Origin: DATLLN01 sp963720885
Lineage (GTDB): Bacteria > Actinomycetota > Thermoleophilia > Gaiellales > JAICJC01
DNA length: 64,000 nt
Reading direction: 5' to 3'
NCBI GenBank assembly: GCA_963720885.1
Contig: CAVRGW010000005.1
Location: 434,001-498,000 of the forward strand
This document shows, piece by piece, positions 1-8,014 of this stretch. Below the pieces are notes generated by a model. The model worked only from the letters and a program-made list of their open reading frames with translations. It did not search any database and was not told the DNA's origin. How positions within the stretch are numbered: position 1 is the first letter of the stretch; each line of letters starts with the position of its first letter. The translations under genes and the position numbers were made by a program.

Positions 1-588
1 TTCGGCGGCGGCACGCATGGCGGCGACCGCGGGCACCCGGGCAACGGTCGCCGGGTCGACCTCGCATCCGGCCGGCGGACGCAAGAAGGTGACGTGCTCG
101 GCGACGGGCAGCCGGCCCAGCCGTTCACGGGCGGAGACGGTCAGCTCGTCACGCGGGCGCTGCGCGTTGGGCAGGAGCACTCGGCGTATCCACTCGGAGA
201 AGCCGGAGGCGATCGGCTCCGGCTCCATGCTGAAGGCGTCGAGCCGGAAGACGGTGCCGCCGCCGGCGTCGCCCCGGTAGGCGTACTGGTCGCCCCAACC
301 GGTCTCCCCGAAGCACAGCCAGCCGTCGGCGCGACCGCTCCATGCCTGCTTCCAGAGGCCGGGATCGTTCCAGGCTTGCAGGTCGATCCCGGCGCGTGGG
401 CCGATGCCGAACACGCGGAAGTACCCGCCGTACGCCTCGACGCCGTTCGACCGCGCAAGCAGGCGCATGTGCTCGAGCGGCAGGCTCACGGACATCGCCT
501 CGGGAGAGAACATGTCGAGGGGTTCGTGGAGCGTCACCGCCCCGTCGACGGCGAGATCGACAAGGTCGGCAAGCGCTGTCGCGCTCAC
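1..588 (-). CDS. SMI1/KNR4 (SUKH)-like protein, 3' end outside the window
   Basis: An open frame of 196 codons starts with GTG at 588 and runs off the left edge without a stop. Its GTG overlaps the murA stop as GTGA, so it is translationally coupled to murA. About residues 30-120 have the SMI1/KNR4 (SUKH) pattern: a helix followed by an AYGGYFRVFGI strand, then a tryptophan-rich stretch and a GWGDQYAYR strand. SUKH folds are known as immunity proteins in toxin systems, but many are stand-alone and uncharacterised. No toxin gene is visible here. Family assignment is by motif only; the function is unknown. Confidence 0.6.
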   Translation of the reverse strand, partial: MSATALADLVDLAVDGAVTLHEPLDMFSPEAMSVSLPLEHMRLLARSNGVEAYGGYFRVFGIGPRAGIDLQAWNDPGLWKQAWSGRADGWLCFGETGWGDQYAYRGDAGGGTVFRLDAFSMEPEPIASGFSEWIRRVLLPNAQRPRDELTVSARERLGRLPVAEHVTFLRPPAGCEVDPATVARVPAVAAMRAAAE

Positions 589-1895
589 CCGTTCGTCCGC
601 TCGATCCTCGCGCCGAGGGCGCGCAGCCGATCGTCGATCCGCTCGTAGCCGCGGTCGATCTGCCCCACGTTGCCGATCCGGCTCGTCCCCTCGGCGCACA
701 GGCTGGCGATCAGCATCGCCATCCCGGCGCGGATGTCGGGGCTCTCCATCCGGTATGCGTACAGCTTCGCGGGGCCGGTGATTACCGCGCGGTGGGGATC
801 GCAGAGGATGATCCGCGCGCCCATCGACACCAGCTTGTCGGTGAAGACCAGCCGGTTCTCGAACATCTTCTCGAAGATCAGCACGGTGCCGGTTGCCTGG
901 GTGGCCACCGCGACGGCGATAGACGTCAGGTCGGCCGGGAACATCGGCCACGGCCCGTCCTCGATCTTCGGGATCTGGTCGTGCAGGTCGTCGACGATCC
1001 GCAGCGGCTGGTCGGGCCGGACGTGCACGCGGTCGCCGTCGCACTCGATGTCGACGCCCAGCCGGTGGAAGGTGTGGCGGATCGCCCGCAGATGCTCGAC
1101 GGCTGCGTCCTCGATCACCAGGTCGCCGCCGGTGACGGCGGCCAGCCCGATGAACGACGCGACCTCGATGTGGTCGGCGCCGATCCGGTGCGAACAGCCG
1201 CGCAGCTCCTTCGCGCCGTGGATGGTCAGCACGTTCGAGCCGATGCCGTCGACGTGCGCGCCCATTCCCGTCAGCAGGCGGCACAGATCCTGCACGTGCG
1301 GCTCGCAGGCAGCATTCACGATCGTTGTCTCGCCGGACGCCAGCGAGGCTGCCATCAGCGCGTTCTCGGTACCGGTCACGGACGCCTCGTCCAGGTACAC
1401 CTCGGCGCCGCGCAGCCCGTTGGGGGCGCGCAGGCGGTACTCGCGGCCGACGCCGACCTCGGCCCCCAGCGCTGCCAGCGCCATCAGGTGGGTGTCGACG
1501 CGGCGGCGGCCGATCACGTCGCCGCCCGGCGGCGGGACGTCGGCCGCACCGAAGCGCGCGAGCAGCGGACCGGCGAACAGGATCGACGCGCGGATCCGCT
1601 CGCACAGCTCCGGGTCGAGCTTGGTGCTGGTCACGTCGCTCGCCCACACGCGCACGGTGTTCTGGCCCAGCCACTCGACATCGACACCGAGCGCAACGAT
1701 CAGCTCGATCATCTCCTCGACGTCCCGGATGCGCGGGACGTTCTCGAGGGTCACCGGGTCGGCGGTCAGCAGACAGGCTGCGAGGATGGGGAGAGCGGCG
1801 TTCTTGTTGCCCGCCGGCCGCACGGTGCCCGAGAGGGGCGTGCCGCCCTCGATCAGGAAGGATTCCACGGTGTCAGCTCGGGTTGCGATCGCCAT
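585..1895 (-). CDS. murA: UDP-N-acetylglucosamine 1-carboxyvinyltransferase
   Basis: This enzyme transfers enolpyruvate from PEP to UDP-GlcNAc, the first committed step of peptidoglycan synthesis in the cytoplasm. The predicted protein has 436 residues, the normal length, and begins with the PAGNKNAALPILAA signature near residue 28. In the active-site loop the usual catalytic cysteine (GGCAIG in E. coli, Cys115) is an aspartate here (PPGGDVIGRRRVD, about Asp126). The same natural Asp form is known in Mycobacterium tuberculosis and chlamydiae and makes the enzyme insensitive to fosfomycin. ATG 1895 was chosen because a TACCCT hexamer lies 6 nt upstream (leaderless) and the upstream reading is not conserved. 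The stop is coupled to the SUKH-like gene. Confidence 0.97.
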   Translation of the reverse strand: MAIATRADTVESFLIEGGTPLSGTVRPAGNKNAALPILAACLLTADPVTLENVPRIRDVEEMIELIVALGVDVEWLGQNTVRVWASDVTSTKLDPELCERIRASILFAGPLLARFGAADVPPPGGDVIGRRRVDTHLMALAALGAEVGVGREYRLRAPNGLRGAEVYLDEASVTGTENALMAASLASGETTIVNAACEPHVQDLCRLLTGMGAHVDGIGSNVLTIHGAKELRGCSHRIGADHIEVASFIGLAAVTGGDLVIEDAAVEHLRAIRHTFHRLGVDIECDGDRVHVRPDQPLRIVDDLHDQIPKIEDGPWPMFPADLTSIAVAVATQATGTVLIFEKMFENRLVFTDKLVSMGARIILCDPHRAVITGPAKLYAYRMESPDIRAGMAMLIASLCAEGTSRIGNVGQIDRGYERIDDRLRALGARIERTNG

Positions 1896-1963
1896 GTCGA
1901 CAGGGTAGCCCCATTCGATGCCGGCGCGGACGGTCCTGCCTGGGGTGCTATCCTCGCCGGCCG

Positions 1964-2536
1964 ATGGCGGACGACCTGGTGCACGACCGCGACGCGGCCT
2001 GGGAGCTGCTGACCGAGTGGACGACGAGCGAGGCGCTCTTGCGCCACGCGCTCGGCGTCGAGGCGCCGGTGCGGGCGTACGCGCGGAAGTTCGGCGAGGA
2101 CGAGGAGGCATGGGGCAACGTCGCCCTGCTCCACGACTTCGACTACGAGCGGCACCCGACGCTCGAACAGCATCCCCAGGACGGCGCACCGGTGCTGCGC
2201 GAGAAGGGCTACCCGGAGTGGTTCATCCACGCCATCCAGTCACACGGAGACCACACCGGCGTGCCTCGCGAGACGCTGCTCGAGCACACGCTGTACGCCT
2301 GCGACGAGCTGTCCGGGTTCGTCCAGGCGTGCGGGTTCGTGCGCCCCGAAGGGCTGTCCACGCTGGAGCCGAAGTCGGTGCGCAAGAAGCTCAAGCAGCC
2401 GAGCTTCGCCAAGGGCGTCAACCGCGACGACGTCACCCGCGGCGCCGAGGAGCTCGGCGTCGACCTGAACGAGCACATCGCGTTCGTGATCGGCGCCCTG
2501 CGGCCGATCGCGACCGACCTCGGGCTACCCGGGTAG
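1964..2536 (+). CDS. HD-domain hydrolase
   Basis: This 190-residue protein has the HD signature LLHDFDYERHP near residue 58, followed by a conserved SHGDH-type segment near residue 90, as in small HDIG-type metal-dependent phosphohydrolases. The substrate cannot be told from sequence. The start at ATG 1964 follows a TATCCT hexamer with a 9-nt gap and no Shine-Dalgarno, so a leaderless transcript is likely. The gene is divergent from murA, and its 3' end overlaps the convergent aminotransferase gene by 12 nt. Confidence 0.85.
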   Translation: MADDLVHDRDAAWELLTEWTTSEALLRHALGVEAPVRAYARKFGEDEEAWGNVALLHDFDYERHPTLEQHPQDGAPVLREKGYPEWFIHAIQSHGDHTGVPRETLLEHTLYACDELSGFVQACGFVRPEGLSTLEPKSVRKKLKQPSFAKGVNRDDVTRGAEELGVDLNEHIAFVIGALRPIATDLGLPG

Positions 2537-3613
2537 CGCGGCCGCCAGCGCCTCGACGTCGTCGGGCGTCGTCCAGGCGCCGATCGACGCGCGCATCCAC
2601 GGCGTGTGCGGGATGAAGCGGACGAGCACGCCGCGCTCGGCCAGCAGCGCCGCCAGCCCCGCCGTGTCCTCGTGCCCGGCGAGCGTGAAGGCGATCAGGC
2701 CGTTGCCGCTGTCCAGGCCGAGCTCGAGCCCGGGCACCTCGGCCAGCCGCTCACGCGCCGCGGCGGCGTTGTCCGCGATCTGCTCGACCCACCGCGCCCG
2801 GCCGCCGGGCAGTCCCTCGACCCACTCCAGCGCCGCCGTGAACCCGGCGACCGTCGCGGGGTCGTTGGAGCCGCCGTCCAGCCGGCCCGCGGTCGTCTTG
2901 AACTTGCCGATCTCGCCGCCCTCCAGATTCAGGTATCCGGAGGTCACCGGCCAGACCCGCTGCGTCAGCTCGGGGCTGACCCAAAGCGCACCGCTGCCCA
3001 GCGGGCCGAGCAGCCATTTCTGGCCGGAGAACGCATAGGCGTCCGCGCCGGTGGCCGCGACGTCAACGGCGATGTTGCCGGCCGACTGCGCGCCGTCGAC
3101 CAGCAGCAGGCCGCCGACCGAGTGCACGGCGTCGGCGATCGCCTGCAGGTCGAGCGTGCGACCGGTCGTCCACAGCACGTGTGAGGCGGCGACCATCTTC
3201 GTGCGGTCGTTGACTGCTTCAGCAACGTCCGCTGCGTCGACGAACCGCGGCACGACCCCATGGCGCTGCCACAGCACGTCCAGCGGGCTGAGGATTCCAG
3301 GATGCTCCTCCGTCGTGGTCACGACCTCGTCGCCCTCGCGCCAGTCGAGCCCGGACATGACGAGCCCGATACCGAGCGTGGTCGAGGTCGTCAGGGCGAT
3401 CTCCTCGGGGGGCGCGCCGACCGCCCGGCCGGCCGCGGCCCGAGCGACGTCGCGCCCGCCCAGCAGCGACTCGAAGTAGGTGCGGGTGATCCGCGGCTCG
3501 CCGTTCTGGTCGACGCTGTGCCGCATCGCATCGATCGCCGCCTGGGGCATCGGGCCGGACGTGCCGGTGTTCATGTGCACCGTGCCGTGAACGGCCGGAA
3601 GCTGGTCGCGCAT
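2525..3613 (-). CDS. Class V aminotransferase / cysteine-desulfurase-like PLP enzyme
   Basis: This 362-residue fold-type I PLP enzyme carries the cofactor aspartate in LLLVDGAQSAG (about residue 185) and the Schiff-base lysine in AFSGQKWLLGP (about residue 210). The family includes cysteine desulfurases, isopenicillin epimerase-like lyases and EgtE-type C-S lyases. No accessory IscU/SufE gene is adjacent, so the reaction is open. ATG 3613 overlaps the stop of the upstream nuclease-like gene as TGATG, so the two form a coupled pair. Confidence 0.85.
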   Translation of the reverse strand: MRDQLPAVHGTVHMNTGTSGPMPQAAIDAMRHSVDQNGEPRITRTYFESLLGGRDVARAAAGRAVGAPPEEIALTTSTTLGIGLVMSGLDWREGDEVVTTTEEHPGILSPLDVLWQRHGVVPRFVDAADVAEAVNDRTKMVAASHVLWTTGRTLDLQAIADAVHSVGGLLLVDGAQSAGNIAVDVAATGADAYAFSGQKWLLGPLGSGALWVSPELTQRVWPVTSGYLNLEGGEIGKFKTTAGRLDGGSNDPATVAGFTAALEWVEGLPGGRARWVEQIADNAAAARERLAEVPGLELGLDSGNGLIAFTLAGHEDTAGLAALLAERGVLVRFIPHTPWMRASIGAWTTPDDVEALAAALPG

Positions 3614-4422
3614 CAGCACGAGAGTACCGCGTCCACCGGGTCGTGGTCGGACAACCGGACGGGCGGCCCGCCGTTGAGCGACAGGTCGCGGCGCGAGGGC
3701 AGCCAGCGCGTCGCCGGCCACTCGATGTCGAAGCCGCGCACGAAGACGTGGTCGATCCGCACGTCGGACGACTCCTCCACCCAGCCCCGTGCCGCGAGCG
3801 CGCGCACGCCCGGCGAGCGCGGCCCTGCGTTCATGTCGCCGGCCAGCACCATCGGCGCCCCACGCGCGAACTGCTCGACCAGGAAGCCGGCCCGCTCCAG
3901 TTGGTGCTTGTTGTCGCCGTGGTCGGCGTGCACGTTGGCCACCGCGAACTCGCGGCCGGCCCTGCGGTGGCGCAGCCGGACGAGCTGCGCGATGCGCGGC
4001 TCACCGTGAAGCCGCTGGCGCTCGTTGAGCAGCGCCCGGCGCGCCGAGACCAGCAGCAGGTCGGGCCCGTACAGCAACGCGTTCGCCTGGCCCTCCACCT
4101 GCGTGCGCACCAGGTCAGGCAGCGCGTTGCCCACTGCGGCACCGACTGCCAGCGGCAGCGGGACGTGGACGAACGGGATGTGCGCGCCGTAGCAGGGCGC
4201 CAGCGTCACGCCCATCCCGGTGTGCTCCCGCAGCAGCGGGCCGGCCCACACCGGCACCTCCTGCAGCACGATCACGTCGGGCCGGTCCTCGCTCATCAGC
4301 GCGGCCATCTCGCGCAGCAGCTTGCGGCGAACGTGCGCGTGGCCGCCGCCGTCGGGCGGCACGTCCACGCCGTGCGCGATGTTCCATGTACGCAGATGGA
4401 TCGTGATCCGGGGGTCGGGCAC
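3613..4422 (-). CDS. Endonuclease/exonuclease/phosphatase-fold protein
   Basis: The 269-residue protein shows the EEP (DNase I-like) motif order: TWNIAHG near the N-terminus, VLQEVPVW near residue 60, an ANVHADHG histidine segment, GDMNAGP, and a terminal SDHDPV. Members cleave phosphodiesters in nucleic acids or lipids; the substrate is unknown. No signal peptide is visible. GTG 4422 is favoured because TAGGAT lies 8 nt upstream (leaderless pattern) and the fold begins directly after it. Longer starts up to 4863 would run antisense into the neighbouring genes. It is coupled to the aminotransferase downstream. Confidence 0.8.
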   Translation of the reverse strand: MPDPRITIHLRTWNIAHGVDVPPDGGGHAHVRRKLLREMAALMSEDRPDVIVLQEVPVWAGPLLREHTGMGVTLAPCYGAHIPFVHVPLPLAVGAAVGNALPDLVRTQVEGQANALLYGPDLLLVSARRALLNERQRLHGEPRIAQLVRLRHRRAGREFAVANVHADHGDNKHQLERAGFLVEQFARGAPMVLAGDMNAGPRSPGVRALAARGWVEESSDVRIDHVFVRGFDIEWPATRWLPSRRDLSLNGGPPVRLSDHDPVDAVLSC

Positions 4423-4467
4423 GGGGAGCGATCCTAGATGATGCTGCCGGTGGGGTAGCATCGTGGT

Positions 4468-4809
4468 GTGCGCCTTCCGTGGCGATCCCGATACCACGAC
4501 GTGATCGAACGGCAGCTCGCGATGTTCGCCGAGGACTACCGCCCGCTGCTGGTCCGCATCAGCGATGCGAAGCGACGGTACGAGCGCGCCCGGGGCAGAG
4601 AGTCCGAGGAGGCATACGGCGACTACATGGAGCTCGTCGAGGAGGCCGAGGACGAGCTGCTGGCGCTGCGCGACCGGTACGCGTCGACGATGGAGGGGCG
4701 CGAGCGCTCCCGCTACCAGCGCGAGTTCACCCGCGCCGCCGAGCGCCGGCTGCCGACGCTCCAGGCACGCCGCATGTACGAGCGGGCCATGGATCCCGAC
4801 GACGACTAG
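4468..4809 (+). CDS. Hypothetical charged helical protein, 113 aa
   Basis: No family is recognised. The protein is almost entirely helix-forming and highly charged (Glu/Arg-rich, with long runs such as ELVEEAEDELLALRDRY), suggesting a coiled coil, and has no membrane segment. GTG 4468 lies 6 nt after a TAGCAT hexamer and fits the leaderless pattern seen in this window. It is followed by a small zinc-ribbon gene and then imuB, but imuB has its own LexA promoter, so a link to the SOS response is not implied. Confidence 0.6.
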   Translation: MRLPWRSRYHDVIERQLAMFAEDYRPLLVRISDAKRRYERARGRESEEAYGDYMELVEEAEDELLALRDRYASTMEGRERSRYQREFTRAAERRLPTLQARRMYERAMDPDDD

Positions 4810-4840
4810 CGGTGTCCGAGGGCGAGAGTACGGTGAGGGT

Positions 4841-5023
4841 GTGCCGCGCCGTGCCAAGCCCAAGCCACCACGTTGTCACTCCTGTCACCGCAGGATGCTG
4901 CGGTACCTCGACAGCCGTGAGCGGTGGCTGTGCGACTCCTGTGGGAAGGTGTTCGACCACGTTGTGGTCGAGCGCCACAACCCCGGCGTCGCCGACCCGC
5001 AGATGACGCTGCGCGTCCCGTAG
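4841..5023 (+). CDS. Small zinc-ribbon protein, 60 aa
   Basis: The protein has two CxxC knuckles, CHSC near residue 13 and CDSC near residue 32, spaced as in a rubredoxin-like zinc ribbon, with basic residues around them. It is likely a nucleic-acid- or protein-binding ribbon; no named family is recognised. GTG 4841 is 6 nt after TACGGT and is the only start that keeps the frame clear of the preceding gene. The gene ends just upstream of the imuB promoter. Confidence 0.65.
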   Translation: MPRRAKPKPPRCHSCHRRMLRYLDSRERWLCDSCGKVFDHVVVERHNPGVADPQMTLRVP

Positions 5024-5043
5024 TCCGGCCGCCACCGGCCTCC

Positions 5044-5072
5044 TTGCCATCGAACACCTGTTCGCCTATGCT
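5044..5072 (+). promoter_or_regulatory. imuB promoter with a perfect LexA (SOS) box
   Basis: A -35 element TTGCCA (5044-5049) and a -10 element TATGCT (5067-5072) are separated by 17 nt. The spacer contains CGAACACCTGTTCG (5051-5064), a perfect match to the Gram-positive LexA consensus CGAAC-N4-GTTCG. LexA bound here would cover the promoter. The predicted transcription start falls about 4 nt before the imuB ATG at 5083. Confidence 0.85.
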
Positions 5073-5082
5073 GGGTGGCCCG

Positions 5083-6273
5083 ATGCCCCGAGCCCACCAG
5101 CTGATCGTCTGCGTCCTCGTCCCCCGCTTCCCGCTGCGGGTGGCGCTGCGAGGGCCGCTGCCCGACCGGCCGGTCGCGCTTGGCCCTGAACCCGGCGGCC
5201 AGCCGCTGATCGGCGAGGTGAACGCTGCCGCGGCAGCCTTCGGCGTGCAGCCGGGGATGCGGATCGGCGAGGCGATCGCCCGCTGCCCGAAGCTCGAGCT
5301 GGCCACCGCCGATCCCGGCGCCGTGGCCGACGCGGCCGACGCGCTCGTCCGCCGGCTGGAGTCGCTGGGCGCTGCGGTCGAGCCCGTCGAGCCGGGCACG
5401 GCGCTGTTCGCGGGCGACGGCCTGGTGCGGCTGCACGGCGGGACGCGGCGGCTGCTGGAGACGGTGTCGAAGACGCTCCCCGGCGGCGGCCGGGTGGGCG
5501 CTGCGGCCGGCCGCTTCACCGCCCGGGTGGCCGCGGGCAGGGCTCGGCCCGGGCGGCCGGTGATGATCAGCGAGTCGGGCACGGCGGAGTTCCTCTCCCG
5601 GCTGCCCGTCGACCGGCTCGGTCTGGAGCCGGTGGCAGCGGACGAGATGGTTGCGCTGGGCGTCCGCACGGCGGGCGAGCTGGCGGCGCTTCCGCTGCCC
5701 GCCGTTGCCGACCGCTTCGGAGCGGGCGGGATCGCGGCATGGCGGCTGGCGCGCGGCGAGGACGAGGCGCACGTCTGCCCGCGGACACCGCCCGAGCCGC
5801 TGCGCGAGTCGATCGGGTTCCCCGAGCCGATCGGCGACGAGGTGACGCTGCGCCAGGCGGTGGCGGTGCTGGTCGAGCGGCTGCTGGGCAGCCCGCGTCG
5901 GGGGACGCGGCCGGTGCGCTCGCTGGCGCTGACCGCGCGGCTGGGCGACGGCGGCTCGTGGCGGCGGCCGATCGCCCTGCGCGATGCGACCTCCGAGCCC
6001 CGGCGTCTGCGCGACGCGCTGACGCCGAAGCTGGTCGAGCTGCCCGGCGCCGTCGAGCGGATCTCCCTCGAGCTGACGGAGCTCGGCTACTCGGGCGGCG
6101 ACCAGCAGCAGCTGCTGCGGCCACAGGAGGAGGTGCGCCGCGAGCGCGCAGCCGAGGCCGCCCGCCAGGTGCGGGCCGGCATGGGCGAGGGCCACCTGCT
6201 GCGCGTCGTCGAGGTCGCCCCCTGGTCGCGCATCCCCGAGGGGCGCAGCCTGCTGGTGCCCTTCGAGGGTTAG
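5083..6273 (+). CDS. imuB: ImuB-like catalytically inactive Y-family polymerase (mutasome hub)
   Basis: This 396-residue protein has Y-family palm, finger and little-finger organisation, with a MRIGEAIARCP segment near residue 66. The catalytic acids are gone: the usual N-terminal D-x-D strand reads VCVLVPRFPL, and the SxDE motif is replaced by EPGTALFAGDG. That is the hallmark of ImuB, which links DnaE2 to the sliding clamp during SOS mutagenesis. A glutamine-rich DQQQLLRPQ segment near the C-terminus could be the clamp-binding motif. ATG 5083 is preferred over ATG 5068, which lies inside the -10 box. No imuA' gene is present in the window. An inverted repeat begins 3 nt after the stop. Confidence 0.87.
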   Translation: MPRAHQLIVCVLVPRFPLRVALRGPLPDRPVALGPEPGGQPLIGEVNAAAAAFGVQPGMRIGEAIARCPKLELATADPGAVADAADALVRRLESLGAAVEPVEPGTALFAGDGLVRLHGGTRRLLETVSKTLPGGGRVGAAAGRFTARVAAGRARPGRPVMISESGTAEFLSRLPVDRLGLEPVAADEMVALGVRTAGELAALPLPAVADRFGAGGIAAWRLARGEDEAHVCPRTPPEPLRESIGFPEPIGDEVTLRQAVAVLVERLLGSPRRGTRPVRSLALTARLGDGGSWRRPIALRDATSEPRRLRDALTPKLVELPGAVERISLELTELGYSGGDQQQLLRPQEEVRRERAAEAARQVRAGMGEGHLLRVVEVAPWSRIPEGRSLLVPFEG

Positions 6274-7064
6274 GTGTGCCAGGGGGTCAGGATCCTTGGC
6301 ACATGTGCCAGAGGATCCTGACCCCCTGGCACAACCACCACAGCCCCTTCCCGCACAAGCCGCCCCTCGTCCACCAGCCGCTGCACCGTGCCCCGCGGCA
6401 CCGGCCAGGAGAACCACTGCGCCACCTCGCGCTCCGGCGCGACCACCGCCGCCCGGACGCCGGCGACCACCAGCTCCTCGACCCCGCCCGGCGACGCGGG
6501 CGCTGCCGGGAACTCCTGGTCCCAGCGCCACAGCTCGGACGTGTGGCGGTGGCCGCCGTTCGCGGCCGGCGTCGTCACGCTGCGGCTGAGCACCGCGCCG
6601 CTGCGCTCGAGCGGCCCCCGGATCCGCCGCAGCTCACCCGCGTCCAGCTCCAGTTCGTCGCGCAGCTCCTCGACCAGCGACGGGCCGGCAGCTGCCAGGT
6701 GCGCGACCAGCGGCGTCCCCTCCGCGTCGGCCAGCGCCGCCCGGGCGAGCGGGTCGACGGCGGCCGCGACCGAGCCGGACACGAGCAGCCGCTTTCCCCG
6801 GTGGATGCGAAGCGCGTGGATCCCCTGGCGGCGGGAGAGTTCGAACGGCCACGTGTACTTGGTTGCCGGCCAGCTGCCGAAGCCACGCGATCCCTCGGTG
6901 AACGGCTTCTCGTGACAGGCGGCGAACAGGCTGGGCAGCGCACAGTCGGGCGTGATCGTCACCATCCCCCGCTCCTCCACCCACGCCGCGGCCTCGTCCA
7001 GATCGGCGAGCGCCCGCTCGGGTGTCAGCCGCAGCTCGTGGACCCTGGTGTCCGCCACGTCCAT
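6270..7064 (-). CDS. Winged-helix protein related to the AlkZ/YcaQ glycosylase family
   Basis: The 264-residue protein has two regions resembling tandem winged helices. One is around residues 125-160 (LVEELRDELELDAGELRRI, LERSGAVLSRS). The other is around 200-245 (VRAAVVAPEREVAQWF, VQRLVDEGRLV). This is the pattern of HTH_42 proteins such as the crosslink-repair glycosylase AlkZ/YcaQ, but I cannot point to a catalytic QxQ motif, so activity is doubtful. Its place between imuB and dnaE2 suggests a DNA repair role (inference). Its final ~15 residues are encoded by the palindrome at 6276-6332. ATG 7064 follows CAAACT with a 5-nt gap. Confidence 0.55.
   Translation of the reverse strand: MDVADTRVHELRLTPERALADLDEAAAWVEERGMVTITPDCALPSLFAACHEKPFTEGSRGFGSWPATKYTWPFELSRRQGIHALRIHRGKRLLVSGSVAAAVDPLARAALADAEGTPLVAHLAAAGPSLVEELRDELELDAGELRRIRGPLERSGAVLSRSVTTPAANGGHRHTSELWRWDQEFPAAPASPGGVEELVVAGVRAAVVAPEREVAQWFSWPVPRGTVQRLVDEGRLVREGAVVVVPGGQDPLAHVPRILTPWHT
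6276..6332. repeat. Long palindrome at the imuB 3' end (GGGGTC-core family)
   Basis: Two perfect 21-nt arms (6276-6296 and 6312-6332) face each other around a 15-nt centre that itself includes a 14-bp palindrome, TGGCACATGTGCCA (6297-6310). The arms carry GGGGTCAGGATCC. The element starts 3 nt after the imuB stop, and on the other strand it forms the last codons of the AlkZ-like gene. It is probably a REP-like extragenic palindrome that also acts as a transcription terminator. Relatives lie at 44412, 44547 and 56873. Confidence 0.85.
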
Positions 7065-7134
7065 GCGCGGAGTTTGCCCCAACCGCGCCGGGGGCACGCG
7101 GTCCACCTCGCAACGACCGACCAAAGGAGCACAC

Positions 7135-7719
7135 ATGGGCAAGCTGGACGGCAAGAAGATCGCGGTGCTGGCCGCCGAGGGCGTCGAGCAGGTCGAGCTG
7201 GAGAAGCCGGTGAAGGCGCTGCGCGACGCGGGCGCCGAGACCGAGCTGGTCTCGCTCGAGCGCGGCAACGTGCAGGCGATGAACCACATCGACAAGGCGG
7301 ACACCTTCCCCGTCGACCGGACGGTCGACGAGGCGAGCCTCGACGACTACGACGGGCTGCTCATCCCCGGCGGCGCTGTCAATCCGGACAACCTGCGCCA
7401 GAGCGAGGAAGCCGTCGCGTTCGTGCGCGGCTTCTACGACACCGGCAGGCCGATCGCGGCGATCTGCCACGCGCCGTGGGTGCTGGTCGAGGCGGACGTC
7501 GTCCGCGGCCTGCACCTCACCTCGTGGCCCAGCCTGAGGACGGACATCCGCAACGCCGGCGGCACCTGGTCGGACGAGCAGGTGATCACCGACCACGGCG
7601 TCGTCACCAGCCGCAAGCCGGACGACATCCCGGCCTTCTCGGAGAAGATGATCGAGGAGTTCGCCGAGGGCCGGCACGACCGCCAGGACGTCGCGGCGGC
7701 GGCCGCCACAGCGCGCTGA
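7135..7719 (+). CDS. PfpI/DJ-1 family protein
   Basis: A 194-residue class I glutamine amidotransferase-like protein of the PfpI/YhbO type. The nucleophile elbow AAICHAPWVL (Cys near residue 111) is followed by the expected histidine, and GLLIPGGAVNPDNLR lies near residue 82. Family members are stress-related proteases, deglycases or chaperones. A strong AAAGGAG ribosome site sits 5 nt before ATG 7135, unlike the leaderless neighbours. It ends just before the LexA-controlled DUF6504-dnaE2 promoter. Confidence 0.9.
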   Translation: MGKLDGKKIAVLAAEGVEQVELEKPVKALRDAGAETELVSLERGNVQAMNHIDKADTFPVDRTVDEASLDDYDGLLIPGGAVNPDNLRQSEEAVAFVRGFYDTGRPIAAICHAPWVLVEADVVRGLHLTSWPSLRTDIRNAGGTWSDEQVITDHGVVTSRKPDDIPAFSEKMIEEFAEGRHDRQDVAAAAATAR

Positions 7720-7749
7720 GCGGCGCTGGCGCCCCGCCCTCCGCGGCGG

Positions 7750-7783
7750 TATGCTCCATCGCATGAAGCGAACATATGTTCGC
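7750..7783 (+). promoter_or_regulatory. LexA (SOS) box and -10 element of the DUF6504-dnaE2 operon
   Basis: GCGAACATATGTTCGC (7768-7783) is a perfect 16-bp palindrome and an exact CGAAC-N4-GTTCG LexA site. TATGCT (7750-7755), the same -10 hexamer as at imuB, lies 7 nt before ATG 7763. The operator is therefore just downstream of the predicted transcription start and inside the first codons of the DUF6504 gene. Confidence 0.85.
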
Positions 7784-8014
7784 CGTGTGGGGGTACCGCA
7801 GGAGGTCGAGGTGTGGACGGATGACCGGGGGCTGCCGACTGCCGTCGGCGGCCGCCCGGTCGCCCACCTGCGGGACGAGTGGCGGGTCGAGGAGGGCTGG
7901 TGGACGAGGCGGCCGCTGCGCCGCCGCTACTTCGACCTGGTGCTCGAGGACGGCCGCAACACGGTGGTCTTCCTCGACCGGCAGCGGCGGCGCTGGTACG
8001 CGCAGCGGGCATGA
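7763..8014 (+). CDS. DUF6504 family protein of the SOS mutasome operon
   Basis: This 83-residue protein matches the small DUF6504 family that accompanies imuB/dnaE2 in actinobacteria: a VPQEVEVW strand, a DEWRVEEGWW segment and a final RQRRRWYAQ. No reaction is known. ATG 7763 is chosen because it is 7 nt from the -10; this puts the LexA box in codons 3-7. GTG 7787 is the alternative if the operator is non-coding. The stop overlaps the dnaE2 ATG as ATGA, so translation of dnaE2 is coupled to it. Confidence 0.8.
   Translation: MKRTYVRRVGVPQEVEVWTDDRGLPTAVGGRPVAHLRDEWRVEEGWWTRRPLRRRYFDLVLEDGRNTVVFLDRQRRRWYAQRA

Noticed and set aside
342..2012. Long plus-strand frame antisense to murA
   Set aside because: Arg/His/Gln-rich shadow of a high-GC gene; murA on the other strand is unambiguous.
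5068..6273. Earlier ATG (5068) as the imuB start
   Set aside because: It lies within the -10 hexamer of the LexA-controlled promoter, so it could not be transcribed as a start; ATG 5083 fits.
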